NCBI RefSeq assembly: GCF_963576675.1
Contig: NC_088914.1
Location: forward strand, 84,690,441-84,754,440
DNA length: 64,000 nt
From: Euphorbia lathyris
Taxonomy: Eukaryota; Streptophyta; Magnoliopsida; Malpighiales; Euphorbiaceae
Direction: 5' to 3'
Shown piece by piece: positions 31,293 to 43,539 of this stretch. How positions within the stretch are numbered: the first letter of the stretch is position 1; each line of letters opens with the position of its first letter. The translations under genes were made by a program, and so were the position numbers. The notes under the pieces are model-generated. The model was not told the origin of the DNA and searched no databases. It saw nothing but the letters and a program-made list of their open reading frames with translations.

Positions 31293-32236
31293 TAATACGG
31301 AAAGGTCAACGACAGAATCAACATGTCTTCTTATAGCTCTGGGGGAATGTTTCGGATTTGCTAATCACATTTCGCGTACTCATTCCGTTATGCAAAGATT
31401 AAATATAATTCTGAGAAAATTAATCTAATAGTTGCATACGGCTAGAAGCAATAAGAACCTAATGGGTCACACATAAGACTTGGAGCCCAAAAGAGAAACA
31501 GATGTTAATTAATTGATGGAAGCCCAACTAAGTCCACTAAGGCCCAGTATATAAGGGGGGGCGATTTTATGTATGTAAAATACATAAATAATTAATTTGA
31601 TTTTAACAATTGTAATTAGATTATGATTGTGAATTAAATTAATTAAAGGATAAATAAGTTAGGAGGTTTAATGAGATTAAATTACTTCTATTATTATCCT
31701 ATAAGGTTATTATTATTATCTTTATATTTAGATATAATTATAGATAATAACTAATAAGAATTTTATTCTGAATTAAATTCTTATTGAGTAACCTAATTCT
31801 ATCTAACTAGGGTTTAGATACAAGAGAGTATATATACCCGCTTATATGTAAATTTCGGCCAAGCTCTAGTCTACCGAAGAGAGAGAATTTTGACCCCCTT
31901 GTTGAGGACGAGATCATTCACCGCTTCCTTCCGATTCGATCGAATTTCATCTCTTTCTCTTATTCCTTGATCTTGTGTTGATTAATTAGAGACAATATAT
32001 TCTTGATTGTTTTACACGGTTGAGTTCTAACTTAATTTTGAATTGTGTTTTTGTCTTGTGCTCGGGAACTCGGAGTAAGAGTTGTGGGCACTTCGATTGC
32101 AACGGTAGATAGAACTTCGAAAGGTATTTCCTTCTATCCCTCTTTATATGAAATAACGATTAACGGATCTTGGGTTAATGGAAAAAAGTTAAAATTTTTA
32201 TATTTCCGCTGCCAAACGTTAGCCTATTTTCCTTCA
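31293..32236 (+). repeat. 5' LTR of Copia A (5'-truncated)
   Basis: 944 bp, from TAATACGG to CCTTCA, nearly identical to the last part of the 3' LTR. It keeps TATA-like strings ('agtatataagg' near 31548 and 'gtatatatac' near 31828). It does not start TG, unlike the full 3' LTR at 39953, indicating loss of most of U3. Confidence 0.8.
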
Positions 32237-32237
32237 G

Positions 32238-32249
32238 TGGTATCAGAGC
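32238..32249 (+). promoter_or_regulatory. Copia primer-binding site, initiator tRNA-Met type
   Basis: TGGTATCAGAGC lies one base after the LTR end CCTTCA, the usual Copia primer-binding site. Confidence 0.9.
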
Positions 32250-32588
32250 ATGCGTTAAATCCGTTATTTCATATATGAAAATTAAAAGGTTTTTCAATCA
32301 GATTGAATAAATATTTATAGTTAGGTTAATTAACAAAACTGTTTTGATTGATTAACTCTAAAGATAAATAAGTTTTAATTAATTGTTAATTAAAATAGAT
32401 TATGCATATATTCCTAATTATTTTGGTTGATAATCATTGTGACAAAATCTATTAGATTTATAGTTATATTGATAAAAGTTGGTTTTATTAATTCTAAAGA
32501 TAAAACAGAAAATCTTTGAAAGGTTTTCCTATTTTCTGAAAATCGTTTTAAAACCGTTTTAATACTGATATATATATATATATATATA

Positions 32589-34488
32589 GAGGAGAGATCA
32601 TGTGTGACACATTTCTTATGGTGTGACAAGTTTTATTGTGTGACAATGACCAATTTTGTAATTAACCAAAAGAATGGGGCAAATTTGTAAATAAAAGGAA
32701 CGAGAAATGTTTTATTTTTTTTCTTTAAAATGCATTTTTCCAACTTTTCCAACCTCGTTTTTCAAAAAAATTTATACCGTTGGACTCGTCTTAATTAAAC
32801 GGTCATTTTAAGATCCATGATGCTCAAGTTCCGGTGAACGGAATCCGGGTGAGCGTTTTCCGGCGAGTAAAAAAGTGTCCAAAAAATTTTCAAAAAATTC
32901 CAGAAAATGTAAAACATTATTCTAAGAAACTTTAATTCTTGAGTCGAAACGAGATTTCTTACGGTTTAGTCCCAATAAAACTTTTTCTTTAATTTTATCC
33001 ATTTTACATGCTTCAACAATTTGTTGGGTAAAAACTGTAAGGAATCTCGCTTTGAGCCAAGAATTAAAGTTTCTTAAAATAATGTTTTACATGTTTTAGA
33101 ATTTTTTGATAATTTTCTGACACGTTTTTTGTCCTACTTACATTGTTCCAAATTAGTGTACCATTTGTTCCAAATCAGTGTACCATTTGTTCCAACATAA
33201 TACTTGTATTGTTCCAACAGAAAAATGTTTTATTTCTTTTCTTTAAAATACATTTTCCCGATATTTCTAACCTCGTTTTTCGAAAAATTTTATACTATTA
33301 GACTCGTCTAAATTAGAAAGTCATTTTAAGGTCCCTGAAGTTCAAGTAAAAAAAATTCCGGTGTACGGAATCCGGATGGGCGTTTTCTGGCGAGACAAAA
33401 AGTGCCCAGAAAATTTTCAAAAAATTCAAAAAAATGTAAAACATTATTCTAAGAAACTTTAATTCTTGGGTCAATGTGGGATTTTTTACGGTTTAGTCCC
33501 AATAAAACGTGTTCCTTAATTTTATCAATTTTACACGATTCAACAATTTATTGGATCAAAACTGTAAGGAATTTCGCTTTCAGCCAAGAATTAAAGTTTC
33601 TTAAAATGATGTTTTACATGTTTTAAAATTTTTTGATAATTTTCTGGATATGTTTTTTTTTTCTACTTATATTGTTCCAAATCAGTGTACCATTTGTTCC
33701 AAATCAGTGTACCATTTGTTCCAACATAATACTTGTATTGTTCCAACAGAAAAATGTTTTATTTCTTTTCTTTAAAATAAATTTTCCCGACATTTCTAAC
33801 CTTGTTTTTTGAAAAATTTGATACAATCCGACTCGTCTAAATTAGACGGTCATTTTAAGATCCCTGAAGTTCAAGTAAAAAAAATTCCGGTGAACGGAAT
33901 CCGGATGGGCGTTTTCTGGCGAAAAATAAATTGCCCAGAAAATTCTCAAAAAATTCCAGAAAATATAAAACATTATTCTAAGAAACTTCAATTCTTGGAT
34001 CGAAGCGAGATTTCTTACGGTAAATTTCCAACAAATTGTTGAAACATGTAAAATGGATAAAATTAAGGAAAACATTTTATTGGGACTAAATCATAAGAAA
34101 TCTCACTTCGACCTAAGCATTAAAGTTTCTTAGAATAATATTTTATATTTTCTGGAATTTTTTAAGAATTTTCTGGACACATTTTTGCTCGCCGGAAAAC
34201 GCTCACCCGGATTCCGTTCACCGGAACTTGAGCTTCATGGATCTTAAAATGACCGTTTAATTAAGATGAGTCCAACGGTATAAAATTTTTTGAAAAACGA
34301 GGTTGGAAAAGTTTAGAAAATGTATTTTAAGGAAAAAAAATAAAAAAATTTCTCTATTATCACTTTCATTTTATTTACCAATTTGCCACCTTCCCTTTTT
34401 AATTATTATCAAAACTACTTAGTTTTGTTATGTCACACAATAAACTCCTTGTCACAACTTAAACCCTTGTCACGCTGGATCTCACCCC
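32589..34488. mobile_element. Foldback element 1 in a (TA)n tract
   Basis: The left end is GAGGAGAGATCATGTGTGAC; the right end on the other strand is GGGGTGAGATCCAGCGTGAC. The two ends share GAGATC and repeated GTGTGACA motifs. TA runs flank it on both sides (32569-32588 and 34489-34503). Inside, a ~520-bp unit starting near 'tttatttcttttctttaaaat' occurs about three times directly (from about 32708, 33228 and 33752), and its inverse fills about 34030-34350. The ends can therefore fold into a hairpin of several hundred bases. No protein is encoded. A second family member, inverted, lies at 60080-62537. Confidence 0.8.
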
Positions 34489-34504
34489 TATATATATATA
34501 TATA

Positions 34505-34700
34505 AACGGAACAGTAGTCCGGGTTGCGTCGCGAGGCAGCAACCCGAACTACTGTGAACAGTTGCTGCCTCGCGGCAGCAACCGTTTTGCGACTGGACGT
34601 CGCTGCTGTAAGGCAGCGGCAGCCAGCCGCGGCGTTGCTGCCAAACGACAGCAGCGTGTTTAGGTCTCGGCTCCCTTTGCGGGCCTGACACGAGTAAAAG
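34505..34700 (+). repeat. GC-rich hairpin cluster in the Copia leader
   Basis: A sharp GC-rich island in AT-rich DNA. ACAGTAGT-CCGGGTTGC (34511-34527) pairs with GCAACCCG-A-ACTACTGT (34539-34555). GTTGCTGC (34561-34568) pairs with GCAGCAAC (34575-34582). Further GCAGC and GTTGC motifs continue to about 34660. In the RNA it could form strong stem-loops ahead of gag. Confidence 0.7.
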
Positions 34701-36022
34701 CCTATTTGTTTTAAAACCGTTTTAAAATAAAATAGTTTTAAATATATTTATATATATAAGTTTCAGAAATTAATAGTTTTCTGTTTTGATTATCGAATGA
34801 AAATTTATTTAAAAGTTTATTTTTATCTATTTGTAAATCAAAAGTATTAAATGAATTAAAATCAAAATAATCGGGATATGCATAAATAAGGTTTTGTATA
34901 GTTGTATTAATCTAATATGTAATTGATACGTTTAATTAGATTTAATATATAAGATACGAAACTGATAGAATTAAAATTGGATGAAAGTTAATTTGATAAG
35001 TTAATGCGATTAACCTAAATATTACATAAATATTTTATGTAATCAACCAATTAAATTTATTTAATTGAGTCTATGTATGTTTGGAGTTATAGACATATTT
35101 GGACCCTCTATTTAGTCTTTTGGTATTTTTGAAATAGGGCATGCGAGTCCTGCCTATCTACTATATATTGTAATTTCTCCTCTCATCTAATTCCCTTCAA
35201 GTTAATTGAAGTTTTCTTTAGTAGTATAGAAATTAATATGTAATTTCAATGCTGAAGACGGAGGACCTAAAGAGAAATATGTAATAGTTAGTATTTCCCT
35301 AGGTTTGGCCTTTTATTCCATTTCTGGCTCAACGGAATAATTTAGATAATATGTCCATAACGCCAATGTATGTGTCTGATGTATGCTAAAGCAAATCAAG
35401 ACTAGGTTAGATTATGAGACTTAAAATAAAAATCCCTCACTAATTAAAAGTTAAGTAAACAAGCAAGTTATTAAAATCGGTTGCCCCTCCCTAATATTAT
35501 AATTCAGCCGGTAGTACTGGGGGCCCTTGGGTTGTTGAGTAAACTCAAGCTCGGGGGTCTTATGATAACACCTGAATTATCGAAAAATCGTTTTTCATGA
35601 ATATGGGGTAATACTTAAATTAGATTATGGTAATTGGATGGGTAAACTCATGTTACCATAAACTAATGGGCAATATGGTTGGGATTAATATGAATAGCAT
35701 ATTAGTTACTAATGTGGTTAGTAACCCAATAACCTAGGAATCACATTGAAGATGTGATTGATTACATGAATCTACCTAACAAATGAGACTAGCTTGTTGA
35801 GTAAACTCAAGGTGAAATCTCAGGAGTTAGGATCCTAGCTCACTAAAGAATTTGTGAAATTCTTCGAATTAATATGGAGGGCTATTAATTTGGAAAAATA
35901 GTGGGAGCAATTTAAAATAAATTAAAAGACCTATAATTTTAGATTGATGTACTTTAAAGCAAATGAATAACATACGTCTACTCTTTCTCACTCTCAGGTT
36001 AAATTAAAACACTCCTAAAATC
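34701..36022 (+). other. Copia A leader, non-coding
   Basis: AT-rich leader between the hairpin cluster and the gag start at 36023. No frame matches gag. It includes purine-rich 'gggagcaatttaaaat' (about 35904) and several in-frame stops, and nothing else is recognised. Confidence 0.5.
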
Positions 36023-39000
36023 ATGACTAAAACCAATCTGCAAAATATACTTACCGATAACAAGTTGAACGGTTCAAACTTCACCAACTAGTATCGCAAC
36101 CTCAAAATCGTTTTGAAGTTCAATAAGATAGGGTATGTACTTGATACACCGATACCCCATAACCCGGCGGATGATGCTCCCATCGAAGAGATTGATGCTT
36201 ACCAGAAGCACAAAGCTGATGACGATTATGCGGGATGCATCATAATTGCATCGATGACACCGGAATTGCAAAGGCAACATGAGGAAATGGATGCATATTC
36301 CATCATCATGCACCTAAAGGAGTTGTTTGGGAAATAGACTAGGTGCGAATGCTACGAGATATCAAAACTGTTATATCGTTACAGGATGCAAGAGGGCACA
36401 TCTGTGATGACACATTGTGTCAAGATGATTGGCTATATTACCAAGCTTTCTAGTATTGGATTAGCGATGGATAACGAACTAAGTGTAGACTTAATTCTTC
36501 AATCCCTCCCAGAGAGTTATTCACAGTTCATCATGAACTACCAAATGAATGTCTTGCAAACCTCTCTTGAAGAGCTTGCAAACATGCTCAAGACAGTTGA
36601 GCCCAGTATGAAGAAAGACAAGGCAATACTGGCTCTTGTCATAGAGGGATCAAAGAAGAGGAAGGGGAATTTTCCCAATCCTAAACATTCCAAGAAAGGC
36701 AAGAAGGCCATGCCCACTAGATCTAAAGGAAAGGAAGTGAAGAAGCCCAAAGGTGAGTGCCACTTTTGTGGTAAAGACGTGCATTGGAGAAGGAACTGCA
36801 AGGAGTACCTAGCCTCCCTCAAGAAAGGAAAAGACGGTGCTTCAACATCTGGTATGTTTTATATTTAAATAAATACAATTTCACAGTCTGAATCTTGGGT
36901 ACTTGATACCAGATGTGGATCTCATATTTGTACGAATATGCAGGAACTAAATCGGACTAGGGAATTGAAGAAGGGGAGCATAAACTTGCGAGTAGGAAAT
37001 GGAGCAAGAGTTGTCGCCCTCGCTATTGGAGATTATGCTTTGAGTTTGCCCTCTGGGCTTGTAATAGAATTAGGGAACTGTTTGTATGTTCTAGAAATGT
37101 CCAGAAACATTATTTCTATTAGCCGTCTTATTGACGACGGTTTTCATATTTCAATAAAATACAAACATTGCGAGTTTTATAGAGATGGGATTTTCTATTT
37201 TTCAGGAATATCACAAAATGGGATTTATGTGTTGGATGACAAAATTTCTGTATTCGCGATTGATACCAAAAGACATAAGCTAGATAATTCGACTTACTTG
37301 TGGCATTGTCGTTTAGGCCATATAAACAAAAGACGCATGCTTAAGCTACATCAAGATGGGCTTATAGATTCAATTGATTCTGAATCATTAGAAACATGTG
37401 AAGCATGTTTAAAAGGTAAAATGACAAAGACACCCTTTAGCAATAAAGGTGAGCGTGTATCAGACACTCTAGGATTAATACATTCAGATGTATGCGGTCC
37501 TATGTTAGTCCAAGCAAGAGGAGGATTCAGATACTTCATAAGTTTCATAGACGACCATACCAGATATGGTTATGTTTACTTGATGAAGCACAAGTCCGAA
37601 GCTTTTGAGAAATTCAAATGCTTCAAGAATGAAGTAGAAAATCAATTAGGAAATAAAATAAAGATACTTCGATCTGATCGAGGTGGTGAATATCTTTCAG
37701 ATGATTTTTTGAATTATCTAACTGAATGTGGGATATGCTCACAATGGACACCTCCCTATACACCACAACACAATGGTGTATCCGAAAGGAGGAACCGTAC
37801 CTTACTAGATATGGTGCGATCTATGATGAGCATAACATTACTTCCAAAGACATTCTGGGGCTATGCCTTAGAAACTGCCCTCTTCACCCTAAATCGAGTA
37901 CCAACTAAATCCGCTAGTTCCATACTATATGAATTGTTCGTTGGTAGGAAACCCACATTTTCATTCATGGGAGTATGGGGTTGTTCAACATTTGTCAAAC
38001 GCGTAGCATCAGACAAACTAGATTCTAAATTTGATAAATGTTTCTTCATTGGATACCCTAAGGAAACTATGGGGTATTACTTCTATCATCCAGATGATCA
38101 GAAAGTAATAGTATTCAAGCACGCAACCTTCATGGAGAAAGAGTTTCTCGAAGAAACGGAAAAGGGAAGCATGATTGAACTTGATGAAGTTCAAGAAGAA
38201 GAAACACCGACTGAAACAACAGAGGCGGTTGAGGAACCCGAAGCAGTCACATTGGATGAGACTCAAGTGCCACCTACTCGTAGATCACAAAGAGTTCGTG
38301 AACTCCCAGTTAGATATGGTTTTCTAGTGGGAGATGATGATGATGTTCTCGTGTTAGACAACGAACCCGAAAACTACGAAGAGGCTCTTACCAGTCCAGA
38401 TTCTAAAGCATGGCTCGAGGCCATGGATTCTGAAATGGATTCCATGTATACCAACCAAGTGTGGACTTTGGTTGATCCACCCGAAGGGATAAAACCCATT
38501 AGGTGTAGGTGGATCTTCAAGAAGAAGACTGACATGGATGGAAACGTTAGCACCTACAAAGCTAGGTTAGTAGCAAAAGGATATCGTCAGAAACAAGGAA
38601 TTGATTATGACGAAACTTTCTCTCCTGTGGCTATGTCCAAATCAATCAGAATAATGCTCGCTATTGCCGCTTACTACGATTACGAGATTTGGCAAATGGA
38701 TGTGAAAACAGCTTTCCTAAACGGAAACCTGCTTGATGATGTATATATGATGCAGCCTGAAGGTTTCACATCAAAGGATGCAAACAAGGTTTGCAAACTA
38801 CAGAGATCCATTTATGGACTCAAGCAAGCATCGAGAAGCTGGAACAAGCGTTTTGACGAAACCATAAAACAATTTGGTTTCGAACAAAATTGCGAAGAAG
38901 CTTGCATTTACAAGAAAGCAAGTGAGAGCTCAGTTGCATTTCTAATATTCTATGTGGATGATATATTATTGATGGGAAATGATATAGCTCTACCACAGTC

Positions 39001-39919
39001 GGTGAAAGTATAGTTATCAGGTAACTTCTCCATGAAAGACATTGGTGAAGCAGCTTATATACTTGGTATAAAGATCTACAGAGATAGATCAAGAAGACTG
39101 CTTGGTCTTTCACAGGCTACATACATTGAAAAGGTGCTAAAGCGGTTTAGCATGCTTGAATCGAAACGAGGTAACTTACCCATGGTACATGGAGTAAAGT
39201 TAAGCAATCATCAATGTCCTAAAACCGAAGATGATAAGAAACGCATGGCTGTAATCCCGTACGCCAGCGCAATCGGTTCGATTATGTATGCTATGCTTTA
39301 CACTAGATCTGACGTAGCGTTCGCGTTAAGTATAACGAGTCGTTATCAAGGTAATCTGGGAGACGAGCATTGGAATGTCGTCAAAAACATTCTTAAGTAC
39401 TTGAGAAGGACTAAAGACATGTTCCTAGTGTACGAAGAAGGGGATCTGAAAATAGAAGGATTTTCAGATGCCAGTCATCTCACAGATGAGAATGATTTTA
39501 GATCCCAATCAGGATACCTGTTTATCTTGAATGGGGGCGCGGTCAGTTGGAAGAGTTCTAAGCAGGGAAGCGTAGCTTTCTCTACGACCGAGTCAGAGTA
39601 CATCGCTGCTGCGGAAGCAGCAAAGGAAGCGGTTTGGATTAAGAAGTTCATTACAGAACTTGGTGTGGTGCCTAACATTGTAAATCCCATTACTCTGCAC
39701 TGTGATAACAATGGAGCCATTGCACAAGCAAAGGAACCACAGTCTCATAATGCATCCAAGCATTACCTGAAGCGATACCACATTGTAAGAGAGATTGTGG
39801 CAAGAGGAGATGTGAGAATAGAAAGAGTACATAGTGAGGACAACGTTGCAGATCCGTTGACAAAGCCCTTAGCCCAGAAAGTACATGATCGTCATTTAAG
39901 TTCTACTGGGATAAATTGA
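36023..39919 (+). pseudogene. Copia A gag-pol, one frame with four nonsense codons
   Basis: From ATG 36023 to the stop at 39919 a single frame of 1299 codons carries gag, protease, integrase, reverse transcriptase and RNase H in Copia order, with no frameshift. Landmarks are the zinc knuckle CHFCGKDVHWRRNC, the protease site LDTRCGSH (canonical DTG changed to DTR), integrase HCRLGHI, ISFIDDHTRYG and HNGVSERRNRT, reverse transcriptase YVDDILLMGND and RNase H TTESEYIAA with a DPLTKPL end. The stops are TAG 36089, TAG 36335, TAA 36866 and TAG 39011. Comparison with copy B shows that the second replaces Gln and the fourth Trp. It is inactive. Confidence 0.9.
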
Positions 39920-39952
39920 AGAAACACTTGGCTTTAGTCCAAGTGGGAGTAT

Positions 39953-41785
39953 GTTGGGGTTTAGTGTCCTATAGACAATTGTTCTAGGATATGAACTAAA
40001 TATAAATGAAGTGTTCTTTATATCATTTGTTTTAATAAGATATGGTTTCATAACTATATAAAGGCAACCTCTTTTAAGAACTAAATAAGTCTAATAAAAG
40101 GAAATCCCTAAGTTTGTTTAAAGTGATTATAAAGTGTTCATACAAGTATGAAGTGAGACGAAACTTTATAATAAACTAATAAACTTAAAACCACCCCAAG
40201 TCAAGTAATATGTTTAGAAATAGGATTGACATATCACTGCTGAGACTTGCATGTAACAATGTCTTCTGTCGAGACAGAGAGCTGATCTCACAAGCTTCAG
40301 ATATATAGATATCTGGACAGTTGCATGGATCCGATGAAAGGGAGTTCATTAGGATTGGGGGCCCAACTTGAGATAACAGGATGGGTAGATTCATCCTTGT
40401 CACCTGTTCATCTCATTGGTATTAATAGGTATAAGTAATCCTAAGACTCAAAGGAATGTTAATTAGTGATTCTGGATTATGGAATGTGATGCTTTGATCC
40501 TGTTGTAACACGATCCATAACAAAGATGACTCTGGGATGTGAACGGCAGACGTTGGGTATCACAGGAAGTAATTGCAGGATAGTTATACATTGGATTGAG
40601 CATTTGTCACTCCCGATAAATGGGAGATACGTCCAAGGATCGCTTGTGGAAGACTTGACTCTAAATCCTTGCAAGGTGATAGCTTAAGACTTGAAATACA
40701 GATTTCACTTAACCTATCTAATTGGAGTTAACTCGGCCTGTACAAGTAAAACGAACGTCTCGCTATATGTGACTTGACATCATCCATAGTCATAAGATTC
40801 AGTTCAAGGATGTAGTTGATAAAGGATCGAATTATACTGTAACTAATACGGAAAGGTCAACGACAGAATCAACTTATCTTCTTATAGCTCTGGGGGAATG
40901 TTTCGGATTTGCTAATCACATTTCGCGTACGCATTCCGTTATGCAAAGATTAAATATAATTCTGAGAAAATTGATCTAATAGTTGCATACGGCTAGAAGC
41001 AATAAGAACCTAATGGGTCACACATAAGACTTGGAGCCCAAAAGAGAAACATATGTTAATTAATTGATGGAAGCCCAACTGAGTCCACTAAGGCCCAGTA
41101 TCTAGGGGGGCGATTTTATGTATGTAAAATACATAAATAATTAATTTGATTTTAACAATTCTAATTAGATTATGATTGTGAATTAAATTAATTAAAGGAT
41201 AAATAAGTTAGGAGGTTTAATGAGATTAAATTACTTTTATTATTATCCTATAAGGTTATTATTATTATCTTTATATTTCGATATAATTATAGATAATAAC
41301 TAATAAGAATTTTATTCCGGATTAAATTCTTATTCAGTAACCTAATTCTATCTAACTAGGGTTTAGATACAAGAGAGTATATATACCCGCTTATATGTAA
41401 ATTTCGGCCAAGCTCTAGTCTACCGAAGAGAGAGAATTTTGACCCCCTTGTTGAGGACGAGATCATTCACCGCTTCCTTCCGATTCGATCGAATTTCATC
41501 TCTTTCTCTTATTCATTGATCTTGTGTTGATTAATTAGAGACAATCTATTCTTGATTGTTTTACACGGTTGAGTTCTAACTTAATTTTGAATTGTGTTTT
41601 TGTCTTATGCTCGGGAACTCGGAGTAAGAGTTGTGGGCACTTCGATTGCAACGGTAGATAGAACTTCGAAAGGTATTTCCTTCTATCCCTCTTTATATGA
41701 AATAACGATTAACGGATCTTGGGTTAATGGAAAAAGGTTAAAATTTTTATATTTCTGTTGCCAAACGTTAGCCTATTTTCCTTCA
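39953..41785 (+). repeat. 3' LTR of Copia A
   Basis: It begins TGTTGGGGTTTAG right after the purine tract 'agtgggagta' and ends CCTTCA, 1833 bp. Its last ~943 bp match the 5' LTR. Its first ~890 bp match the corresponding part of the copy B LTR (44720-45609, inverted) but are absent from the 5' LTR of A. Confidence 0.78.
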
Positions 41786-42888
41786 TGAACAACGTCCCGA
41801 ACGGAGGGGGAAACGACACCCGAATAATGATGGAGATCCTAGCTCCGCATCGACCATAAAATCGCAATGGAATCGTCGCCCCCGCCATCCCGGCCAACAC
41901 ATATGAAATAAAGACTAGCATGATCCAATTGATCCAACAACTCGGTCAATTCGGAGGAGAACTTCATGAGAACCCTAACGAACATCTTGATAAATTTCTT
42001 ATGTGTGCCGATACTTCTCGGTAAAATGGTGCCCCGATTGAGGCCGTACGTCTAAAAATTTTTCCTTTTTCTTTGACAGGCCAAGCGTTGGAATGGTTGC
42101 ACTCATTGGAAGCCGGAACTATCACGTCATGGGATGAGCTTGAAAAGGAGTTCCTCTCTTATTACTTTCCACCTTCCAAGACGGTGAAGTTGCACAATGA
42201 TATCACTTCCTTTCGGCAACTCGAGTACGAAGCCCTCCACGCAGCTTGGGCGAGGTTCCGAAAATTGCTTCGAAGTTGCCCACACCACGACATCCCTAAG
42301 CACGATCTTGTAAGTACTTTTTATCATGGTTTAACGCCTACTAATCGTGCTACCGTGGATTCCGCAGCAGGTGGGGACCTATTCAGGAAATCGATAAGCG
42401 AAGCATATGAGCTCATCAATGAGCTCGCAAGAAAAAGCGTTCAATGGCAAGAAGATCGGCTTACCGGACCCTCGAGACATCAAGCGTTCGCCACGGAAAA
42501 GGAGGCTCCAAAGAGTTCCATGGTTGAGATGAATAAGAAACTAGACGCTTTAATATCACAATTGAGCCTCAGCAAAGATGCACAGGTCCTGATGTGCAAC
42601 CATTGTGGTGGTCATCATGACGGGAAAAATTGCAACACTGGCACCCCTTTTGTCGGTGACACCGAAAACGTAAGTTAAGTAGGAGGTAACCAAAAGTACA
42701 ACTCTAACTCAAACTCCTATCCTAACCACCACACTAATAATGATAACGGGTGGAGACCTCGATACCAACATCCTAATTTATCATACGGTAATAACAATAA
42801 CGTATTGAGGCCCCCACCCGATTTCCACCAAGAATATAGAGAGCACAGGCTAGGGCAATCCCAAAACGCCCCCGGTGGTCGGAATGCC
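41786..42888 (+). pseudogene. Gypsy gag, second part (Retrotrans_gag domain)
   Basis: It continues the gag begun at 31170: NVPNGGGNDTRIMMEILAP, then stops at about 41858 and 42022. The conserved core is LTGQALEWLHSL, SWDELEKEFLSYYFPPSKT, KLHNDITSFRQ, RFRKLLRSCPHHDIPKHD and FYHGLTPTNRATVDSAAGG. This is the Athila/Tat capsid region. A knuckle-like CNHCGGHHDGKNC follows. The last stop (42676) lies before a Asn-rich tail. Immediately after, at 42889, an LTR begins, so protease and pol are missing. Confidence 0.82.
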
Positions 42889-43539
42889 TGATAGGGACGT
42901 TTCGCTCCTATCTTTTAGCATGATTTACGGATTAATTTAGGACCAAATAAATAAGTTTAATTACAAAAATAAGGAATTTTGAATAAAATGACAAAATAAA
43001 AATAAAATTCGTACTTTTAGTTAATTGTCTCTATTTATGATTAAATTTAGAAAATAAAACGTCAAGCTAACTCGGCTCTCGAGAATTATATTTCAGGTAC
43101 GAGTAAGGAGCAAATTTCCACCGACACACGCAGGGCGTATGACATCCAGTCAGAAATAATTGCTCAATCCACAGGCACCACGTGGGACTAACCCACCGAT
43201 ACGCGGGGCGTATGAACCTTCACGCGGGGCGTGTGACATCTAGTCAGAGATGATAAGCTCAATCATGAAAGTCAGACTGCATGGTCTCCCAAGTCAACTG
43301 CTACTACGCGGGGCGTCCCACCTTACACGCGAGGCGTATATGGGAGTTTGTCAACCTAAAAGATCCAGGGACTCATATACGCGGGGCGTTCTTCAGGCTA
43401 CGCGTGGCGTAAAAGACTTAATGCAAGCTATTAAATCTCAGGAGCTCAACCACGTGGGGCGTGGTTGAGACAACAAGATCTGAATTTGGTCCACATGCAG
43501 GAATTATTGACGAAATGGGCCAATACGCGGGGCGTCCTC
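42889..43539 (+). repeat. Truncated second LTR of the Gypsy element
   Basis: It starts TGATAGGGACG and follows the 5' LTR at 29379 ('catgatttacgg', 'aacgtcaagctaactcgg', 'tctcgag'), with noticeable divergence. About nine GC-rich dyads like TACGCGGGGCGT lie at 43120-43537. It is cut at 43539 by the Copia B LTR. Confidence 0.78.

Larger units (their letters stand above)
31293..41785 (+). mobile_element. Copia retrotransposon A (defective), inside Gypsy gag
   Basis: The element is bounded by an exact 5-bp target duplication, TGAAC (31288-31292 and 41786-41790). It has direct terminal repeats at 31293-32236 and about 40844-41785 (roughly 98% alike by eye), a methionine-tRNA primer-binding site at 32238, a long leader, a gag-pol frame at 36023-39919 and a purine tract 'agtgggag' before 39953. 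The 3' LTR seems to start at TGTTGGGG (39953), so the 5' LTR lacks its first ~890 bp. A foldback element (32589-34488) is nested in the leader. Four nonsense codons inactivate gag-pol. Confidence 0.88.

Noticed and set aside
31290..31293. Copia A as an element with a normal ~944-bp LTR starting TAATACGG
   Set aside because: The purine tract lies before TGTTGGGG at 39953, and copy B has a TGTTGG...CCAACA LTR of 2070 bp, so the short form is better seen as truncated. Family alignment could still reverse this.
33809..34075. Short frames on both strands in foldback element 1, with similar frames in element 2
   Set aside because: They recur because the ~520-bp unit recurs, are not conserved in length, and show frame shifts between units.
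40185..40674. Minus-strand frames in the Copia A 3' LTR
   Set aside because: LTR sequence; the matching frames in copy B are equally short and unsupported.
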